A DNA stretch of 64,000 nucleotides from the NCBI GenBank assembly GCA_026932145.1, contig JAIXKT010000054.1, forward strand, positions 62,001 to 126,000. The letters are read 5' to 3'. The notes under the pieces were generated by a model. That model searched no databases and had not been told where the DNA came from. It saw nothing but the letters and a program-made list of their open reading frames with translations. The position numbers and the translations under genes are program-made. How positions within the stretch are numbered: position 1 is the first letter of the stretch; the number at the start of each line of letters is the position of its first letter. Below are positions 55,890-64,000 of this stretch, one piece after another. Source of the DNA: Bacteroidia bacterium. GTDB lineage: Bacteria; Bacteroidota; Bacteroidia; J057; JAIXKT01.

Positions 55890-56654
55890 ATGGGCCAAAA
55901 GACACACCCTATTGGACTACGCTTAGGAATCATAAAAGGCTGGGAATCAAATTGGTTTGGCGGCACAAAATATGCTGAAAAACTTATTGAAGACGAAAAA
56001 ATTCGCAACTATATTAGAAAACGCATTCCAAGAGCTGGAATTTCTAAAATTGCCATAGAAAGAACCTTAAAAAGGGTCATCGTAACTGTGCATACTTCCC
56101 GCCCTGGTATTGTTATTGGAAAGAGTGGATCTGAAGTAGATAAGTTGAAAGATGAACTCAAAAAAATGACTCAAAAAGATGTTCAGTTGAATATTTTTGA
56201 AATTAAGAGGCCGGAGTTAGATGCCCGATTAGTAGCCGATAATATCGTACAACAATTAGAGTCAAGGGTTTCATTTAGAAGAGCAATGAAATCAGCGATT
56301 ACTGCGACTATGCGGGCTGGTGCAGAAGGTATTAAGGTGATATGTTCCGGACGTTTAGGTGGAGCAGAAATGGCGAGAACAGAGTCTTACAAGGAAGGCC
56401 GTGTACCGCTGCATACTTTACGCGCAGATATTGATTATGCTTTATCAGAAGCCCTAACTATTTACGGAATTATAGGCGTTAAAGTATGGGTTTTCCGTGG
56501 TGAAATTTACGGAAAAGTTGATTTAGCCCCTACTGCTGCTACCAACCAATCTAATAATAGATCGGCTAATAATGCCAATAGAGAAAATCGTCCCGAAAAG
56601 AGACAATTTAGGGAAAGAGATAATAATAGAGAACGCCGCCCGAAACGAAAATAA
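55890..56654 (+). CDS. rpsC: 30S ribosomal protein S3
   Basis: S3 (254 residues) lines the mRNA entry channel. [20 protein letters not shown], the KH-domain [18 protein letters not shown] and [20 protein letters not shown] are visible. A basic Asn/Arg-rich tail of about 40 residues follows the core. One base separates it from rplV. Confidence 0.99.
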   Translation: MGQKTHPIGLRLGIIKGWESNWFGGTKYAEKLIEDEKIRNYIRKRIPRAGISKIAIERTLKRVIVTVHTSRPGIVIGKSGSEVDKLKDELKKMTQKDVQLNIFEIKRPELDARLVADNIVQQLESRVSFRRAMKSAITATMRAGAEGIKVICSGRLGGAEMARTESYKEGRVPLHTLRADIDYALSEALTIYGIIGVKVWVFRGEIYGKVDLAPTAATNQSNNRSANNANRENRPEKRQFRERDNNRERRPKRK

Positions 56655-56666
56655 TTAAGCAAGAAA

Positions 56667-57080
56667 ATGTTACTTCCAAAAAGAACTAAATTCCGTAAGC
56701 AACAAAAAGGCCGCGTAAAAGGAATGGCAACACGCGGTGCGGAAATAGCGTTTGGTTCCTACGGTCTTAAATCATTAGACCCACTATGGATAACCAGTCG
56801 CCAAATAGAATCAGCTCGTATTGCCCTAACACGTTATTTAAAACGCGAAGGTCGAGTTTGGATTCGAATATTTCCAGATAAACCAATTACCAAAAAACCT
56901 GCAGAAGTACGTATGGGAAAAGGTAAAGGAAGCCCCGAATTCTGGGTAGCAGTAGTGAAACCCGGTACAATATTATTTGAAGCAGACGGAATCGCCGCAG
57001 ATGCAGCTAAAGAAGCTATGCGCCTAGCAGCACAAAAACTTCCCGGTAAAATGAAATTTGTAACCCGTAGAGATCTCTGA
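56667..57080 (+). CDS. rplP: 50S ribosomal protein L16
   Basis: L16 (137 residues) lies near the A site. It begins [20 protein letters not shown] and includes [20 protein letters not shown] and [19 protein letters not shown]. Standard length. Confidence 0.99.
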   Translation: MLLPKRTKFRKQQKGRVKGMATRGAEIAFGSYGLKSLDPLWITSRQIESARIALTRYLKREGRVWIRIFPDKPITKKPAEVRMGKGKGSPEFWVAVVKPGTILFEADGIAADAAKEAMRLAAQKLPGKMKFVTRRDL

Positions 57081-57082
57081 TT

Positions 57083-57280
57083 ATGACTAATATTGAACTA
57101 AGAGAATTTTCTGATAACGACTTGACTAATATGGTAATAGAAGATAAAGCTGCATTAGATAAACTCAAGTTTGCCCATTACGTATCCGGAATAGAAAATC
57201 CGGCAAAAATCATGCAACTGCGCCGCAAAATAGCACGCATTAAAACAATTTTAACACAACGAAAGAAAGGAATTCGCTAA
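57083..57280 (+). CDS. rpmC: 50S ribosomal protein L29
   Basis: L29 (65 residues) sits near the tunnel exit. [20 protein letters not shown] and [20 protein letters not shown] match the family's two-helix form. Two bases after rplP. Confidence 0.97.
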   Translation: MTNIELREFSDNDLTNMVIEDKAALDKLKFAHYVSGIENPAKIMQLRRKIARIKTILTQRKKGIR

Positions 57281-57284
57281 TATT

Positions 57285-57575
57285 ATGGAAGTTACTTCAG
57301 AAAATCAAGCAGAAAAACCCCTTGATAGAAATCATAGAAAAGAACGAATCGGCAAAGTAACTAGCAATAAAATGGCTAAATCTATTGTTGTTTCTGTTCA
57401 GCGAAAAATAGAACATCCTATTTACCGTAAATACATTAAGCGGACAACAAAATTTGTTGCCCATGACGAAAATAATGATGCGAATATTGGTGACACTGTC
57501 CGCATTATGGAAACGCGCCCATTGAGCAAAACGAAACGTTGGAGATTAGTTGAAATTTTAGAGAGAGCTAAGTAA
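57285..57575 (+). CDS. rpsQ: 30S ribosomal protein S17
   Basis: S17 (96 residues) is an early 16S-binding OB-fold protein. [40 protein letters not shown] and [16 protein letters not shown] are diagnostic. About 20 hydrophilic residues precede the usual N-terminus. Confidence 0.98.
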   Translation: MEVTSENQAEKPLDRNHRKERIGKVTSNKMAKSIVVSVQRKIEHPIYRKYIKRTTKFVAHDENNDANIGDTVRIMETRPLSKTKRWRLVEILERAK

Positions 57576-57577
57576 TT

Positions 57578-57946
57578 ATGATACAGCAAGAATCACGACT
57601 AAAAGCCGCAGATAACAGCGGAGCTAAAGAGTTACTTTGTATCCGAGTACTGGGAGGTACTAGACGCCGTTATGCTACGCTTGGCGATAAGATAGTTTGT
57701 TCGGTAAAATCGGCTATGCCAAACGCTGCCATAAAAAAAGGAGATGTCGTTAAGGCAGTGATAGTTCGCACCAGAAAAGAAGTTCGTAGAAAAGACGGTT
57801 CTTATATCCGCTTTGACGAAAATGCAGCCGTTATAATCAATGCGATGAACGAACCAAGAGGTACGCGCATATTCGGTCCTGTTGCCAGAGAACTCCGAGA
57901 AAAACAGTTTATGAAAATTATTTCTTTAGCCCCAGAAGTTATATAA
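57578..57946 (+). CDS. rplN: 50S ribosomal protein L14
   Basis: L14 (122 residues) lies at the subunit interface and is the RsfS binding site. [40 protein letters not shown] and [20 protein letters not shown] match the family closely. Confidence 0.99.
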   Translation: MIQQESRLKAADNSGAKELLCIRVLGGTRRRYATLGDKIVCSVKSAMPNAAIKKGDVVKAVIVRTRKEVRRKDGSYIRFDENAAVIINAMNEPRGTRIFGPVARELREKQFMKIISLAPEVI

Positions 57947-57950
57947 GATA

Positions 57951-58298
57951 ATGATTAAGAATACTTTATATCCAAAACACAAAAAATTACACGTCAAAAC
58001 AGGGGACTTAGTAAAGGTTTTGTCAGGAGATTACAAAGGTGTTGAGGCAAGAATTGTTAGAATGTATCCAACAAAGCAGACAGCTATTGTTGAGGGAGTT
58101 AATATTATCAAAAAGCGTATGAAGCCAGATCAACAGAACCCTAACGGAAGGGTGTTAGAAATGGAGTCTCCAATACGAGTTTGCAAACTACAGCTAATTG
58201 ACCCCAAAACCGGCAAAAGCACTCGGATTGGAAGAGTTAGAAACCCTAATGGAAGGGGATTAATTCGTGTCAGCAAAAAAACTAAACAGCCAATTTAA
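57951..58298 (+). CDS. rplX: 50S ribosomal protein L24
   Basis: L24 (115 residues) is an assembly initiator. The KOW motif is [20 protein letters not shown], followed by [20 protein letters not shown]. Normal length for Bacteroidota. Confidence 0.98.
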   Translation: MIKNTLYPKHKKLHVKTGDLVKVLSGDYKGVEARIVRMYPTKQTAIVEGVNIIKKRMKPDQQNPNGRVLEMESPIRVCKLQLIDPKTGKSTRIGRVRNPNGRGLIRVSKKTKQPI

Positions 58299-58312
58299 AT
58301 TCTGATTTCATT

Positions 58313-58867
58313 ATGGCTTACATAATTCGATTAAAAAAAGATTATACAGAAAGAATTGCCGGAGAATTAAAAACGCAATTCAGCTATAAAAATATTATGC
58401 AGATTCCCCGTATCGAGAAAGTAGTTTTATCTCGTGGAATGGGAAAGGCAGTGGCAGACAAGAAGTTAATAGAGCATTCAGTAAATGAAATTGCACAAAT
58501 AGCTGGTCAGAAACCTATAATATGCCGCTCTAAGAAAGATATATCAAACTTTAAACTGCGTGCAGGAGTTCCGATAGGTTGCAAAGTTACTTTGCGTGGG
58601 GACAAAATGTATGAGTTTTTAGATAGACTTATAAATATATCTTTACCAAGAACTCGCGATTTTAGAGGCTTACAAAGTAAAGGCTTTGACGGCAGAGGAA
58701 ACTATAACTTAGGTATTCGTGAGCAAATTATTTTCCCGGAAATTGACGTTGATAAAATATACGAAATTATGGGAATGGATATAACAATTGTAACTACAGC
58801 TAAGACGGATGCTGAGGCTTATGCTTTACTAAAAGCGTTCGGAATGCCCTTTAAAGAGAATAAATAA
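58313..58867 (+). CDS. rplE: 50S ribosomal protein L5
   Basis: L5 (184 residues) binds 5S rRNA and contacts P-site t[43 protein letters not shown] and [20 protein letters not shown] are visible. It is followed after one base by rpsN. Confidence 0.99.
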   Translation: MAYIIRLKKDYTERIAGELKTQFSYKNIMQIPRIEKVVLSRGMGKAVADKKLIEHSVNEIAQIAGQKPIICRSKKDISNFKLRAGVPIGCKVTLRGDKMYEFLDRLINISLPRTRDFRGLQSKGFDGRGNYNLGIREQIIFPEIDVDKIYEIMGMDITIVTTAKTDAEAYALLKAFGMPFKENK

Positions 58868-58868
58868 T

Positions 58869-59138
58869 ATGTCTAAACGTTCTATAATTGCACGTCAAGC
58901 TAAGCGTGAAAAGTTGGTAGCTAAGTATGCAGCTAAACGTAAAGCGCTAAAAGAAGCAGGTGAGTATCAAAAACTTGCTCTACTGCCGAGGGATTCAAGT
59001 CCTGTTCGGCTTAAGAATCGCTGTAAACTAACCGGCCGCCCCAAAGCCTATATTCGTATGTTCGGCCTATCACGTATTAAATTTAGAGAATTAGCCCTCG
59101 CCGGCAAAATCCCAGGTGTAACAAAAGCAAGTTGGTAA
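58869..59138 (+). CDS. rpsN: 30S ribosomal protein S14, zinc-independent type
   Basis: S14 (89 residues) is of the long form without the CxxC zinc ribbon. [20 protein letters not shown] and [20 protein letters not shown] are diagnostic. The absence of paired cysteines means it does not need zinc. Confidence 0.99.
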   Translation: MSKRSIIARQAKREKLVAKYAAKRKALKEAGEYQKLALLPRDSSPVRLKNRCKLTGRPKAYIRMFGLSRIKFRELALAGKIPGVTKASW

Positions 59139-59142
59139 TTTT

Positions 59143-59547
59143 ATGACAGACCCTATAGCAGATTTGCTCACAAGAATAAGAAATGCAAGTGCTGTAAAAC
59201 ACAGACTTGTTGTAGTACCAGCCTCCAATATAAAATTGGCTATTTTGCAGGTAATGTGTGACTCCGGCTACATATCGAATTTTAAGAAATTTGATAAAGA
59301 TACCGAAAATAAGTTTCCAGTAATAAAGATTGCACTTAAATATGATGCAATAACTCGTGAACCGGCAATCCAACACATCAAACGTGTTTCCAGACCCGGA
59401 TTAAGAATCTATAAAAATTGTGAAGAACTCCCAAGAGTATTGAACGGCCTTGGAATAGCCATTGTCTCTACTTCAAAAGGAGTTATGAGTGATAAACAAG
59501 CCCGTACCAATCATGTTGGAGGGGAAGTTTTGTGTACTATTTATTAA
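59143..59547 (+). CDS. rpsH: 30S ribosomal protein S8
   Basis: S8 (134 residues) binds the central domain of 16S rRNA. It begins MTDPIADLLTRIRNASAVKH, and the C-terminal half has KRVSRPGLRIYKNCEELPRV and GIAIVSTSKGVMSDKQAR. The E. coli protein represses its operon; no homologous site was identified. Confidence 0.99.
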   Translation: MTDPIADLLTRIRNASAVKHRLVVVPASNIKLAILQVMCDSGYISNFKKFDKDTENKFPVIKIALKYDAITREPAIQHIKRVSRPGLRIYKNCEELPRVLNGLGIAIVSTSKGVMSDKQARTNHVGGEVLCTIY

Positions 59548-59553
59548 AGTTAT

Positions 59554-60117
59554 ATGTCCCGAATTGGTAAAGCTATTATAAAAATTCCCGCAAGTGTTTC
59601 AATTTCAAGGGTAGGCGGAATGGTAACTGTTAAAGGTCCTAAGGGAACTCTTACCCAGTATGTCCACCCAGATATTACTTATACACTTGAAAACGGTGAT
59701 TTGCAAGTGCAACGGCCTTCAGACCAAAAACGCCACCGTGAATTACACGGCCTCTATAGAAGTTTGTTAAATAATCTCGTTACCGGTGTAACAGAAGGAT
59801 TTTCAAAAGAAATGGAACTAATTGGTGTGGGTTATAAGGCAGAAGCCAAAGGCCAGATTTTAGAGATGTCTTTGGGGTTTTCTCATGGTATTCAGTTTGT
59901 TATGCCCGAAGGTATTACTGTGGCTACAGAAACCCTTAAGGGACAACCACCCAAAATAACGCTAAAATCAATTGATAAACAACTTTTAGGTTTTGTAGCA
60001 GCTAAAATACGAACTTTGCGTCCACCAGAGCCTTACAAAGGAAAAGGTATTCGTTTTGTAAAAGAAGTGATTCGTCGTAAAGCTGGAAAAACATCAGGTA
60101 AAGGGGGTAAAAAATAA
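59554..60117 (+). CDS. rplF: 50S ribosomal protein L6
   Basis: L6 (187 residues) sits near the sarcin-ricin loop. MSRIGKAIIKIPASVSISRV, MVTVKGPKGTLTQYVHPDIT, and the C-terminal RTLRPPEPYKGKGIRFVKE match the family. A short Lys/Gly-rich tail ends it. Confidence 0.99.
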   Translation: MSRIGKAIIKIPASVSISRVGGMVTVKGPKGTLTQYVHPDITYTLENGDLQVQRPSDQKRHRELHGLYRSLLNNLVTGVTEGFSKEMELIGVGYKAEAKGQILEMSLGFSHGIQFVMPEGITVATETLKGQPPKITLKSIDKQLLGFVAAKIRTLRPPEPYKGKGIRFVKEVIRRKAGKTSGKGGKK

Positions 60118-60123
60118 AATTTT

Positions 60124-60480
60124 ATGTCAAATCAAAAAGAACTTCGTAGAGTGCGCATAAAACAAGGAATACGTAAGCGTATGTTAGGTACGGTTGAACG
60201 TCCAAGACTTTCTGTTTTTCGCAGCAATAATCATATTTACGCACAAATTATTGATGATACTACTGGCAAAACCTTAGTTTCCTCTTCTTCAAATACCAAA
60301 TCTTTATTGGAACATACCGGAACAAAAACAGAGATTAGTATGCAGGTGGGTAAAGCATTGGCTGAAAGAGCTTCTGCATCAGGTATTACCAAAATTGTTT
60401 TTGATAGAAACGGGTTCAAGTATCATGGGCGTATAAAAGCATTAGCTGAAGGTGCCCGTGAAGGAGGTTTATTGTTTTAA
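60124..60480 (+). CDS. rplR: 50S ribosomal protein L18
   Basis: L18 (118 residues) binds 5S r[23 protein letters not shown]-type sequence is followed by [19 protein letters not shown] and [20 protein letters not shown]. Seventeen bases separate it from rpsE. Confidence 0.99.
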   Translation: MSNQKELRRVRIKQGIRKRMLGTVERPRLSVFRSNNHIYAQIIDDTTGKTLVSSSSNTKSLLEHTGTKTEISMQVGKALAERASASGITKIVFDRNGFKYHGRIKALAEGAREGGLLF

Positions 60481-60497
60481 TTGTTAATACGATTTAC

Positions 60498-61049
60498 ATG
60501 TCATTAGGAGTAAATACAAAAAGAGTTAAGCCAACCGATTCAGAATTATCTGATCGCTTGGTAGCCGTCAATAGAGTTGCTAAAGTTGTTAAAGGAGGTC
60601 GTAGATTTGGCTTTAGCGCAATAGTTGTTGTTGGAGACCAAAAAGGTGTAGTTGGGCACGGTTTAGGAAAAGCTAATGAAGTTACTAGTGCTATAGCCAA
60701 AGGACTTGATGATGCTAAAAAAAATCTGATTAAAGTAACTCTTAAGAAGATTAAGGATGAAGGATCTACAGCTCAGAAATACACGATTCCACATCCTGTA
60801 TTAGTAAAGTATAAATCTGCGAAGGTATTATTGCGCCCAGCAGCTTCAGGAACTGGGGTATTAGCCGGCGGATCTATGCGCGCAGTTTTAGAGAGTGCAG
60901 GGATTACAGACGTTTTAGGAAAATCGCTCGGTTCTTCCAGCCCGCATAACGTAGTTAAGGCTACCTTAAAAGCACTTGCACTTCTCAAAGACCCATCAGT
61001 TATTGCAAAAGTTCGTTCAGTTTCATTATCAAAAGTTTTTAATGGATAA
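60498..61049 (+). CDS. rpsE: 30S ribosomal protein S5
   Basis: S5 (183 residues) contributes to decoding fidelity. [40 protein letters not shown] and [20 protein letters not shown] are diagnostic. It is followed after 5 bases by the short rpmD gene. Confidence 0.99.
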   Translation: MSLGVNTKRVKPTDSELSDRLVAVNRVAKVVKGGRRFGFSAIVVVGDQKGVVGHGLGKANEVTSAIAKGLDDAKKNLIKVTLKKIKDEGSTAQKYTIPHPVLVKYKSAKVLLRPAASGTGVLAGGSMRAVLESAGITDVLGKSLGSSSPHNVVKATLKALALLKDPSVIAKVRSVSLSKVFNG

Positions 61050-61054
61050 ATACG

Positions 61055-61234
61055 ATGCGTACCGTAAAAATAACCCTAAAGAAAAGTTTAATTAAACGAG
61101 AAAAATCTCAATGTGCGACTGTATATGCGCTAGGAATGGGCAAAATTAACTCGTCTGTTCAACATACTCTTACACCTCAGATTTTAGGAATGATAAAAAA
61201 AGTTAGTCACTTAATTTTGGTAGAGGAGGTATAA
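61055..61234 (+). CDS. rpmD: 50S ribosomal protein L30
   Basis: A 59-codon gene between rpsE and rplO. Translation from ATG 61055 gives [40 protein letters not shown] and [19 protein letters not shown], which matches L30 end to end (KxS-IxR, ALGxxKIN-SVxHTxTPxIxGMIxKVxHL). Position in the spc order confirms it. Its last codons contain AGGAGGT (61224-61230), a Shine-Dalgarno match 7 bases before the rplO ATG. Confidence 0.97.
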   Translation: MRTVKITLKKSLIKREKSQCATVYALGMGKINSSVQHTLTPQILGMIKKVSHLILVEEV

Positions 61235-61237
61235 ACT

Positions 61238-61693
61238 ATGAAATTACATACATTAAAACCGGCTTCCGGATCTATATCTGAACGTAAGCGTATTGGAAGA
61301 GGCCCCGGATCTGGGAAAGGCAGAACTGCGACCAGAGGAACAAAAGGCCAACAATCTCGTTCAGGTTATTCCAGAAAAAAAGGATTTGAAGGAGGTCAGA
61401 TGCCACTTCAAAGAAGATTACCAAAGTTTGGCTTTAAAAATCCTTTTAGAGTTGAATACGAAGTTATTAATCTGGATACTCTTCAAGAACTTTTGGATAG
61501 AAAACCGACAGCAGTTGTGGATCACCAATATCTAAAAAGTAATGGAATTATTTCTACAACTAAGACTTTAGTTAAATTATTGGGTAGAGGCGAGATTAAA
61601 ATACCGGTTACAGTTCACTTAAATAAGTTTAGCGAAACAGCCATCGAAGCTATCAAACAAGCAGGTGGTACTGTTCATCCGATTGAATCATGA
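61238..61693 (+). CDS. rplO: 50S ribosomal protein L15
   Basis: L15 (151 residues) is a late assembly protein. The glycine-rich N-terminus RIGRGPGSGKGRTATRGTKG and KKGFEGGQMPLQRRLPKFGF are typical, with a C-terminal VTVHLNKFSETAIEAIKQAG. Its stop overlaps the secY start by 4 bases (ATGA). Confidence 0.99.
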   Translation: MKLHTLKPASGSISERKRIGRGPGSGKGRTATRGTKGQQSRSGYSRKKGFEGGQMPLQRRLPKFGFKNPFRVEYEVINLDTLQELLDRKPTAVVDHQYLKSNGIISTTKTLVKLLGRGEIKIPVTVHLNKFSETAIEAIKQAGGTVHPIES

Positions 61694-63030
61694 AAGGCTT
61701 AATTAAGACCCTTAAGAATATTTGGAGTATTCCGGAACTACGTTCTCGGATACTGTTTACGCTGATATTATTAGCCGTTTATCGCTTAGGTTCCTATATT
61801 ATTCTTCCAGGTATAAACTCCGAAATACTCGAGCAACTATTTTCTCGCTCACAAGGAGGCGGTATATTGGGGATATTGAATACATTTGTAGGAGGCTCAT
61901 TTTCTCGCGGGTCAATATTTGCCTTGGGGATTATGCCCTATATATCGGCTTCAATTATTATACAGTTGGTAGGAGCTGTGCTACCGCAGATTCAGAAACT
62001 TCAAAAGGAGGGAGAGTCTGGTCAGCGAAAGATTAACCAATATACTCGCTTTTTGGCAATATTTATTACATTGGCTCAATCCTCCGGTTATGTTGTAAAC
62101 TTAAAATCTCAATATGCAGAGGCCATAGTAGAAACGGCGACTTTTACGCTTTCTACTATGGCTGTCTTGACCGCAGGTACAATGTTTTTGGTCTGGTTAG
62201 GTGAGCGTATTACCGAAGATGGGATAGGAAACGGAGTTTCGTTGATTATTATGATAGGGATTATATCCGAATTACCGGTAGCCTTGATTAATGAATCCCA
62301 GTCAAACGCACCAATGATTTTCTATATTGAGTTGTTATCTTTAGCACTTGTTATTATGGGCGTAATTTTGATTACGCAGGCAACACGAAAAATACCGGTA
62401 AATTATGCCCGTAGAATGATGGGAAACCGAATGATGGGAGGCTCAATGAACAACATTACCCGATCCAGTATTCCTTTAAAACTAAATGCTTCTGGTGTAA
62501 TGCCCATCATTTTTGCCCAATCATTGATGTTTATTCCGGCTACCATTGCGCAGTTTTTTCCGGAATCAGACTTTTGGACATCTACCGGTGCTTGGTTTGC
62601 TAATTTTACGAGTATTCCTTACAGTATCTGTTTCGCTGTGTTAATTATTGTCTTTACCTATTTTTATACAGCAATAGCTGTAAATCCAAATGACATTGCA
62701 GAATCACTGAAGCGTAATGGGGCATTTGTACCTAATGTAAAGCCAGGTCGCCCAACCTCTGAATATATTGACGAAGTATTAACAAGGATTACTCTGCCTG
62801 GTTCTATATTCTTAGCTATGGTGGCATTAATGCCAGCAATTATCACAAGTTTTGGAATTTCAACTCAATTTGCGCACTTCTTTGGTGGAACAAGTTTACT
62901 CATCATGATAGGGGTAGTCTTGGATACTTTGCAGCAAGTTGAAAGTCATTTACTAATGCGTCATTATGATGGTCTTATGAAAACAGGACGCATCAAAGGA
63001 CGTGGAACACCAGTAACCCCAATTGGTTAA
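61690..63030 (+). CDS. secY: Protein translocase subunit SecY
   Basis: SecY forms the channel of the Sec translocon in the inner membrane. The 446-residue protein has about ten membrane helices. The sequence includes RILFTLILLAVYRLGSYIIL, the plug-region GGSFSRGSIFALGIMPYISA, GERITEDGIGNGVSLIIMIG and the cytoplasmic loop RPTSEYIDEVLTRITLPGS. It is translationally coupled to rplO by the ATGA overlap. Confidence 0.98.
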   Translation: MKGLIKTLKNIWSIPELRSRILFTLILLAVYRLGSYIILPGINSEILEQLFSRSQGGGILGILNTFVGGSFSRGSIFALGIMPYISASIIIQLVGAVLPQIQKLQKEGESGQRKINQYTRFLAIFITLAQSSGYVVNLKSQYAEAIVETATFTLSTMAVLTAGTMFLVWLGERITEDGIGNGVSLIIMIGIISELPVALINESQSNAPMIFYIELLSLALVIMGVILITQATRKIPVNYARRMMGNRMMGGSMNNITRSSIPLKLNASGVMPIIFAQSLMFIPATIAQFFPESDFWTSTGAWFANFTSIPYSICFAVLIIVFTYFYTAIAVNPNDIAESLKRNGAFVPNVKPGRPTSEYIDEVLTRITLPGSIFLAMVALMPAIITSFGISTQFAHFFGGTSLLIMIGVVLDTLQQVESHLLMRHYDGLMKTGRIKGRGTPVTPIG

Positions 63031-63043
63031 TACTTTTACACAG

Positions 63044-63829
63044 ATGAGCAGACCCATCCTAAAAACGGAAGATGAAATTGAACTGATTAGACAAAGTTCC
63101 TTACTCGTAAGTAAGGCACTTGGGATGCTGAAGCCATATATTCAACCGGGTACTTCTACACGAAAGTTGGATAAGTTGGCAGAAGAGTTTATTCAAGATA
63201 ATGGTGGGATCCCTGCGTTCAAAAATTATCGTAGCTCAAAAGACCAAGATCCATTTCCCTATACCTTGTGTGTTTCTTGTGATAACGCTGTAGTACACGG
63301 ACTTCCAAACGATGAACCCCTCAAAGAAGGGATGATTGTATCGGTTGATTGTGGTGTCCTGATGAATGGTTATTATGGGGACTCTGCTTATAGCTTCACA
63401 GTTGGTGATACGACCCCAGAAAAAGAACAGTTACTTCGCGTAACCTACGAATCTCTGCAAAAAGGAATAGAAAACGCCGTTTCGGGAAATCGTATCGGCG
63501 ATATTTCTTATGCCGTTCAGAGTTACGTAGAAAATTATGGGTACGGCGTAGTACGGGACTTAGTAGGACATGGAGTAGGAAAAAAACTTCATGAACCCCC
63601 CGAAGTTCCTAACTTTGGGAAGCGTGGAAATGGAATTAAATTGGAGGAAGGTCTCGTAATTGCGATAGAACCTATGATAAATATGGGGCATTATGGCGTG
63701 CAATTAGCTAAAGATGGCTGGACAATCTTGACTAAAGATGGCAAACCATCCGCTCATTTTGAGCATACAGTTGTAGTACGAAAGGGGCGTGCAGAATTAT
63801 TAACTACTTTTGAATACATTTTGAACTAA
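63044..63829 (+). CDS. map: Methionine aminopeptidase, type I
   Basis: Removes N-terminal methionine from new proteins. From ATG 63044 the product is 261 residues: [20 protein letters not shown], then GIPAFKNY and [20 protein letters not shown]. The five metal ligands are visible as [31 protein letters not shown] and FEHTVVV. An in-frame ATG at 63023 would overlap secY and add seven unlike residues, so the later start is preferred. It lies 13 bases after secY. Confidence 0.96.
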   Translation: MSRPILKTEDEIELIRQSSLLVSKALGMLKPYIQPGTSTRKLDKLAEEFIQDNGGIPAFKNYRSSKDQDPFPYTLCVSCDNAVVHGLPNDEPLKEGMIVSVDCGVLMNGYYGDSAYSFTVGDTTPEKEQLLRVTYESLQKGIENAVSGNRIGDISYAVQSYVENYGYGVVRDLVGHGVGKKLHEPPEVPNFGKRGNGIKLEEGLVIAIEPMINMGHYGVQLAKDGWTILTKDGKPSAHFEHTVVVRKGRAELLTTFEYILN

Positions 63830-63831
63830 AT

Positions 63832-64000
63832 ATGGCGAAACAACTCTCCATCAAATTAGATGGAATTATTCAAGAGGCGTTACCGAACGCAACTTTTCAA
63901 GTAAGGCTTGAGAACGGGCACATTGTACTTGCCCATATCTCAGGTAAAATGCGAATGCATTATATTAAAATTTTACCGGGAGATAAAGTCAGTATTGAAG
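63832..64000 (+). CDS. infA: Translation initiation factor IF-1, 3' end outside window
   Basis: The first 56 codons are present: [40 protein letters not shown] and [16 protein letters not shown], the OB-fold of IF-1. The ATG is 2 bases after the map stop. The missing end should be about 16 residues. Confidence 0.97.
   Translation, partial: MAKQLSIKLDGIIQEALPNATFQVRLENGHIVLAHISGKMRMHYIKILPGDKVSIE

Overview
The window is a chromosomal segment of a Bacteroidota bacterium, at roughly 40% GC by eye. Four things point there: two secreted proteins with type IX secretion (T9SS) C-terminal sorting domains; a PorE-like TPR/PD40/OmpA envelope protein; the long form of IspG with a central insert; and many starts preceded by the Bacteroidota -7 promoter element TAnnTTTG. 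The order rpsL-rpsG-fusA-rpsJ, with no tuf gene inside, also fits. Class or order cannot be settled from the sequence alone.

Layout. 1-1285 (minus): tsf followed by the 5' part of pyrH, which runs off the window. 1403-8899 (minus): a small T9SS cargo protein, an AsmA-family protein, an ABC-F ATPase and the PorE-like protein. 9219-14340 (plus): rplS, a DEAD-box RNA helicase, a TauE/SafE permease and ispG. 14376-32133 (minus): recN, a very long multi-PAS sensor without an output domain, guanine deaminase, a DUF4011-type SF1 helicase with a Vsr-like C-terminus, a secreted TPR protein, and sbcC/sbcD. 32295-35501 (plus): a UvrD-like helicase fused to an Fe-S PD-(D/E)XK nuclease. 35734-38090 (minus): a small PLDc_N-like membrane protein and a YyaL/DUF255 thioredoxin-fold protein. 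38340-42908 (plus): a giant modular secreted protein with a duplicated Ig-like + GEVED unit. 43057-49268: a 2-oxo acid dehydrogenase E2, an OmpA-family protein (minus), gatB, a DUF819 membrane protein and an overlapping MurG-like glycosyltransferase. 49414-64000 (plus): an unbroken str-S10-spc ribosomal protein supercluster from rpsL to secY, map and the first part of infA.

Functional themes. The right quarter is the core translation and secretion operon. It includes the short rpmD gene (59 codons) at 61055-61234. The middle holds an unusual concentration of DNA-break processing genes (recN, SbcCD, an SF1 helicase with a putative nuclease fold, a UvrD-nuclease fusion), mixed with a multi-PAS sensor and a TPR protein. 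This is the most interesting part of the window, and links to DNA damage response or phage defence are inference. The left part and the 38-45 kb stretch serve the cell envelope and T9SS.

No rRNA, tRNA, CRISPR array, insertion sequence or prophage was seen. With the start choices made here, only 8900-9218 exceeds 300 bases without a gene, and it is described as a divergent promoter region. I did not find a clearly new multi-gene system. The best candidates are the outputless 8-PAS protein next to recN and the Hhe-like helicase whose nuclease motif appears degenerate.
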